Assembly (NCBI GenBank): GCA_016839815.1
Contig: JAEOTM010000204.1
Span: 49,640 to 113,639, forward strand
Length of the DNA stretch: 64,000 nucleotides
Reading direction: 5' to 3'
From: Candidatus Hodarchaeota archaeon
Lineage (GTDB): Archaea; Asgardarchaeota; Heimdallarchaeia; Hodarchaeales; Hodarchaeaceae
Positions 61,616 through 64,000 of this stretch are shown one piece after another. The position numbers and the translations under genes are program-made. The number at the start of each line of letters is the position of its first letter. Positions within the stretch are counted from its first letter, which is position 1. The notes under the pieces were generated by a model. The model was not told where the DNA came from. It ran no database searches and was given only the letters and a program-made list of their open reading frames with translations.

Positions 61616-63541
61616 TCAAATAGCAGAACCGAGATGTTTTCGATATTGTCTCAGCTGCAAAAAAGAATAGTGAATGAAGTAATACAAAGTGAAAAATAAA
61701 AGATTTAGATAGAGGAACATACGAGGTTTGATCACAAGAAAGGTTCCATTAAGTAGATTATGGATTATAATAAAAATAAGAGTAATGAAAACCGCATATC
61801 TGTGAATAGTACGCAGGATTTTTCGATAAGATCCACCATCTAAGACCATAAGAAGACCAGAAAGTGTAAAAATCGTCCCAGAAATGAAACTAAGTGATGC
61901 AAGTAATTGTCCCACTTCATAACGGGTGGTAGGAAAAGCAAAAAATACGCTTGGAAAATCAATAACAGCGGATAAAAAAGTAGTCACATCTGAGAACTCC
62001 GAAAGAGATTTTACATGGCCATGCAAAACCATGTAATGAAATACACTCGATATTGCAAGGAGGGAGCCAAAAAAGTAATGAAACCAAAAAACTTGTTGTC
62101 TTAACCTTCGTTTCAATACAGGGAGGGTCAGATAAAAGCTAACATAAAATAAAACGAAAGAAAACAATCCAAGATAATGGGCAATTTCAGACATAGGGAT
62201 GAAGAGGAGAGTTTCTTGGTCAAAAAACTCGGGGATTAATCCAATCGGAAGTATATAAAAAGGAGTATGTGAGTCAGGAATCTCTAATAACTGAGTAACA
62301 TCCCCTTCACTAAACGCACCGATAACAACGGTTCCCAGAGAATGAGCAGCACATTTAAGATAGATGTTTTGGGCGATCATCCCGATTATCGACATCAATC
62401 TCCGATATGAAAGATCAGGATCAGATTGTTGATCCATCCATGTCATATTAGCAGATATAACTAGACTGAGTTGAGCAGATTCAACCCATGATTGATCTAA
62501 CGCTGTTTTTCTCAAGGAATTACGTGCATCTCCCTCGTGAAAGTGCTTAAGAGAATGATTAGTTAAGAAGTAAGAATACATGCCCATAGATAATCCGTTT
62601 ACTTCACCAACAACTAAACGAAGATCGATAATGGATGCATTTTCTGTAAGAAAAGCAATATCTATACTGTCGTTCAAGATATCAATAATAATCGAAAGGG
62701 GGATTAATCCACTAACATAGTCACGAGTGGATTTACGTTTTGCAATAGCTTGCTCTACAGTCATTTCTTCCGTAGTTATCACGGATTGAATGGCTGACTT
62801 CGAAAACCTCTCTAGATTACCCTGATCTTGACCAACAGGTAATATCATAAGAGGTTGTAATGATGTGTGAAGCAATGCTTTAACTTGTGATGTATTAAAA
62901 TCTGAAATTACCCAGGTGTTTAAATTCAAGGAGGAAAGTTGGAGAAGGAAATTCTGAAGAGCATGACCTACCTCTAAATGGACATACTGAATTCCTCTTG
63001 TACCATAGCGATCTGAAGTTCGATTAAAATCTGCAAAAATATAGAAAATATTTGTCATATTCGCAACAGCCTGATCCTCGGATAAAAGAGCAGGAAATAA
63101 TTGAGATTCGTTAATACTAGAAGAATGTAACTTTAACTCGTGTGCATCGGAATTATAACTGTAATATCCACGATTGAGAGGAGAATTTCCATTATGTTGT
63201 ATAAAAATCTTTAACGGATAAGTTGCACCTGCAGAAGGAACGGTTCGAAACCCTGGACCATGAGTGGTACCTTGTAACGCCCACAGGAGCTGAGATAGTT
63301 CTTCAACACTTAGATCATGAGGATATAAATCTGTAGTTATCTTTGATTGATGAATAGCAGTACTTAGGGGGAGATGACCAAGTAAATCAGGTTCAGGTAA
63401 AATGAAATTATCAGATTCGAAGGGAATGAATTCTATGGTGATCGCTAAGAGGGAGAAAACAAGAACAACTGCTGCAACTACTAATTTAAGCTGTGTAACA
63501 GTGGGAAAAATGGTTCTCATAATTGATAGCACCTTAATCAA
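61616..63541 (-). CDS. SagB-like double nitroreductase domain fused to a ferric-reductase-like membrane domain
   Basis: 641 residues in three parts. After a signal/anchor helix (~17-37), residues ~65-235 are a SagB-type nitroreductase: LSQLLWALQGTTHGPGFRTV and PSAGATYPLKIFI, then GYYSYNSDAHELKL. Residues ~265-440 are a second, weaker copy: IAKRKSTRDYVSGLIPLSII, then YSYFLTNHSLKHF and ISANMTWM. Residues ~455-635 have five or six helices with His pairs in WFHYFFG and FHYMVLHG (~489, ~502) and IHRYAVF and IIHNLLNG (~583, ~595), as in heme-bearing ferric reductase/cytochrome b-like domains. A flavin-to-heme route across the membrane is plausible. The substrate is unknown. Confidence 0.75.
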   Translation of the reverse strand: MIKVLSIMRTIFPTVTQLKLVVAAVVLVFSLLAITIEFIPFESDNFILPEPDLLGHLPLSTAIHQSKITTDLYPHDLSVEELSQLLWALQGTTHGPGFRTVPSAGATYPLKIFIQHNGNSPLNRGYYSYNSDAHELKLHSSSINESQLFPALLSEDQAVANMTNIFYIFADFNRTSDRYGTRGIQYVHLEVGHALQNFLLQLSSLNLNTWVISDFNTSQVKALLHTSLQPLMILPVGQDQGNLERFSKSAIQSVITTEEMTVEQAIAKRKSTRDYVSGLIPLSIIIDILNDSIDIAFLTENASIIDLRLVVGEVNGLSMGMYSYFLTNHSLKHFHEGDARNSLRKTALDQSWVESAQLSLVISANMTWMDQQSDPDLSYRRLMSIIGMIAQNIYLKCAAHSLGTVVIGAFSEGDVTQLLEIPDSHTPFYILPIGLIPEFFDQETLLFIPMSEIAHYLGLFSFVLFYVSFYLTLPVLKRRLRQQVFWFHYFFGSLLAISSVFHYMVLHGHVKSLSEFSDVTTFLSAVIDFPSVFFAFPTTRYEVGQLLASLSFISGTIFTLSGLLMVLDGGSYRKILRTIHRYAVFITLIFIIIHNLLNGTFLVIKPRMFLYLNLLFFTLYYFIHYSFLQLRQYRKHLGSAI

Positions 63542-63589
63542 CGATGAGCAAACAAGAAAATAGTAGGAGACGAATTCTCTCCAATTTCC

Positions 63590-63739
63590 TCATTCAGATT
63601 CTTCTTGTTCCTTTTCCTTGGAAGTACGAGGGATTTTTTCTTTCATCTTGCGTTTGGTATCTTCAATCTGCTCTATAACTTCTTTATTAATATCTCCTTT
63701 TTTTGGTTTACGAATAAAAGGAGACCTTTTCCTAAACAT
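63590..63739 (-). CDS. Small charged protein upstream of the SagB-like gene
   Basis: 49 residues from the ATG at 63739, ending in TGA. It reads MFRKRSPFIRKPKKGDINKE and later QIEDTKRKMKEKIPRTSKEK: very basic first, acidic at the end, with no membrane helix. GAGATAGAGA lies just before the start. Its stop is 48 bases before the start of the SagB-like gene, so the two may be co-transcribed. Composition alone cannot prove it is a gene. Confidence 0.4.
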   Translation of the reverse strand: MFRKRSPFIRKPKKGDINKEVIEQIEDTKRKMKEKIPRTSKEKEQEESE

Positions 63740-63839
63740 TCTCTATCTCAAATAAATCATTGTGAATTAATCCTTTTAAAGGTAACTTCGGATTTATATT
63801 CCTTATCGAGGTATTCTTCGGGCTAAATAATTCTCTCGA

Positions 63840-64000
63840 AAATCCTCTTAACGAAAGGACTGACCATTTCGACACGAATCTTCAAAAAAGCCCGTGTGCG
63901 ATTAGTGGCAGTGTTTAAAACACACTGAGCATGTCGGAAAACCTCCACGCGTATTTCTTCTAAGAAAACTCCTCTGCCAACCGGGTTTCTTTCAAGAAAC
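63840..64000 (+). repeat. Interspersed repeat, copy O (runs off the window)
   Basis: TCTTAACGAAAGGACTGACC, ATTTCGACACGAATCTTC, GCCCGTGTGCGATTAGTGG, GTGTTTAAAACACACTGAGC, CCTCCACGCGTATTTCTTC and GTTTCTTTCAAGAAAC. The core hairpin here is TCGACACG against CGTGTGCGA, changed on both sides relative to other copies. The element continues beyond base 64,000. Confidence 0.85.

Noticed and set aside
63605..63826. 73-codon + frame very rich in Phe
   Set aside because: It is the complement of a Lys/Glu-rich minus frame (63590-63739) and has no ribosome site; the Phe bias is a shadow effect.
29217..64000. Canonical integron attC sites
   Set aside because: The copies lack a convincing RYYYAAC/GTTRRRY end pair and the long self-complementarity of attC, and no integrase is visible. 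Only the layout is similar.
29217..64000. CRISPR array or transposon with terminal inverted repeats
   Set aside because: Copies are hundreds of bases to kilobases apart with genes between, and the two ends of the full copy (44657-44962) are not inverted repeats; no transposase or target duplication was seen.

Overview
The window reads as chromosome of an AT-rich archaeon, most likely an Asgard archaeon and possibly of the Heimdallarchaeia type; the lineage is inferred. The evidence is seven Ras-superfamily proteins in 64 kb (Rab-like, one Rag/Gtr-like, and two that have lost the GTPase motifs), a TPR protein with a longin/roadblock-like tail, archaeal BRE/TATA promoters, and frequent GTG and TTG starts. 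Many secreted proteins end in a Thr/Ser-rich stalk, one membrane helix and a basic tail. No rRNA, tRNA, CRISPR array, transposase or integrase was recognised.

Bases 1-29,150 look like ordinary chromosome. In order they hold: the end of a TPR/longin-like gene; three GNAT genes, one fused to an OB fold; a GTPase with a damaged P-loop; an FtsX-type permease; a secreted amidohydrolase; a pseudo-GTPase; a PhzF-type isomerase that appears to start at ATA; an APH-type kinase, an SRPBCC protein, a ferredoxin-like protein and a TfoX-like protein; and an HTH regulator. A structured non-coding locus with its own terminator follows. Then come a surface propeller protein, a YbjQ protein, an exported Hcp-like protein translationally coupled to a stalked surface protein, a TPR protein, a Rag-like GTPase, a zinc-ribbon coiled-coil protein, several unknown soluble and membrane proteins, and an archaeosortase-like membrane protein that lacks the catalytic cysteine.

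Bases 29,200-64,000 differ. An interspersed repeat of up to about 310 bp occurs 15 times, whole or in part, always in the same (+) orientation and almost always between genes. Its core is AACGAGAGGACTGACC followed by CTTTCCACAC. The copies split the region into 14 intervals of usually one to three genes, on either strand. The cargo is accessory in character: two near-identical Rab-like GTPase copies, a third Rab-like GTPase, a pseudo-GTPase, three different toxin-antitoxin pairs, four surface proteins including a 3,524-residue giant, a duplicated small membrane protein, a nitronate monooxygenase, a methyltransferase, an HTH-ferredoxin regulator, an ArsB/NhaD transporter and a SagB-like/ferric-reductase-like fusion. 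Two hairpins inside the repeat are kept by compensatory changes between copies. The layout resembles a cassette array, but the repeat does not fit the attC consensus and no recombinase is present.

Several genes suggest shared themes. The GTPases, the TPR/longin-like protein and the Rag-like protein point to a small-GTPase signalling or membrane-organisation network. Two paralogous GTPase genes share a promoter architecture with paired TTAACTAG octamers. The stalked surface proteins and the archaeosortase-like protein suggest a cell-surface anchoring system. All functions are inferred from sequence patterns alone.
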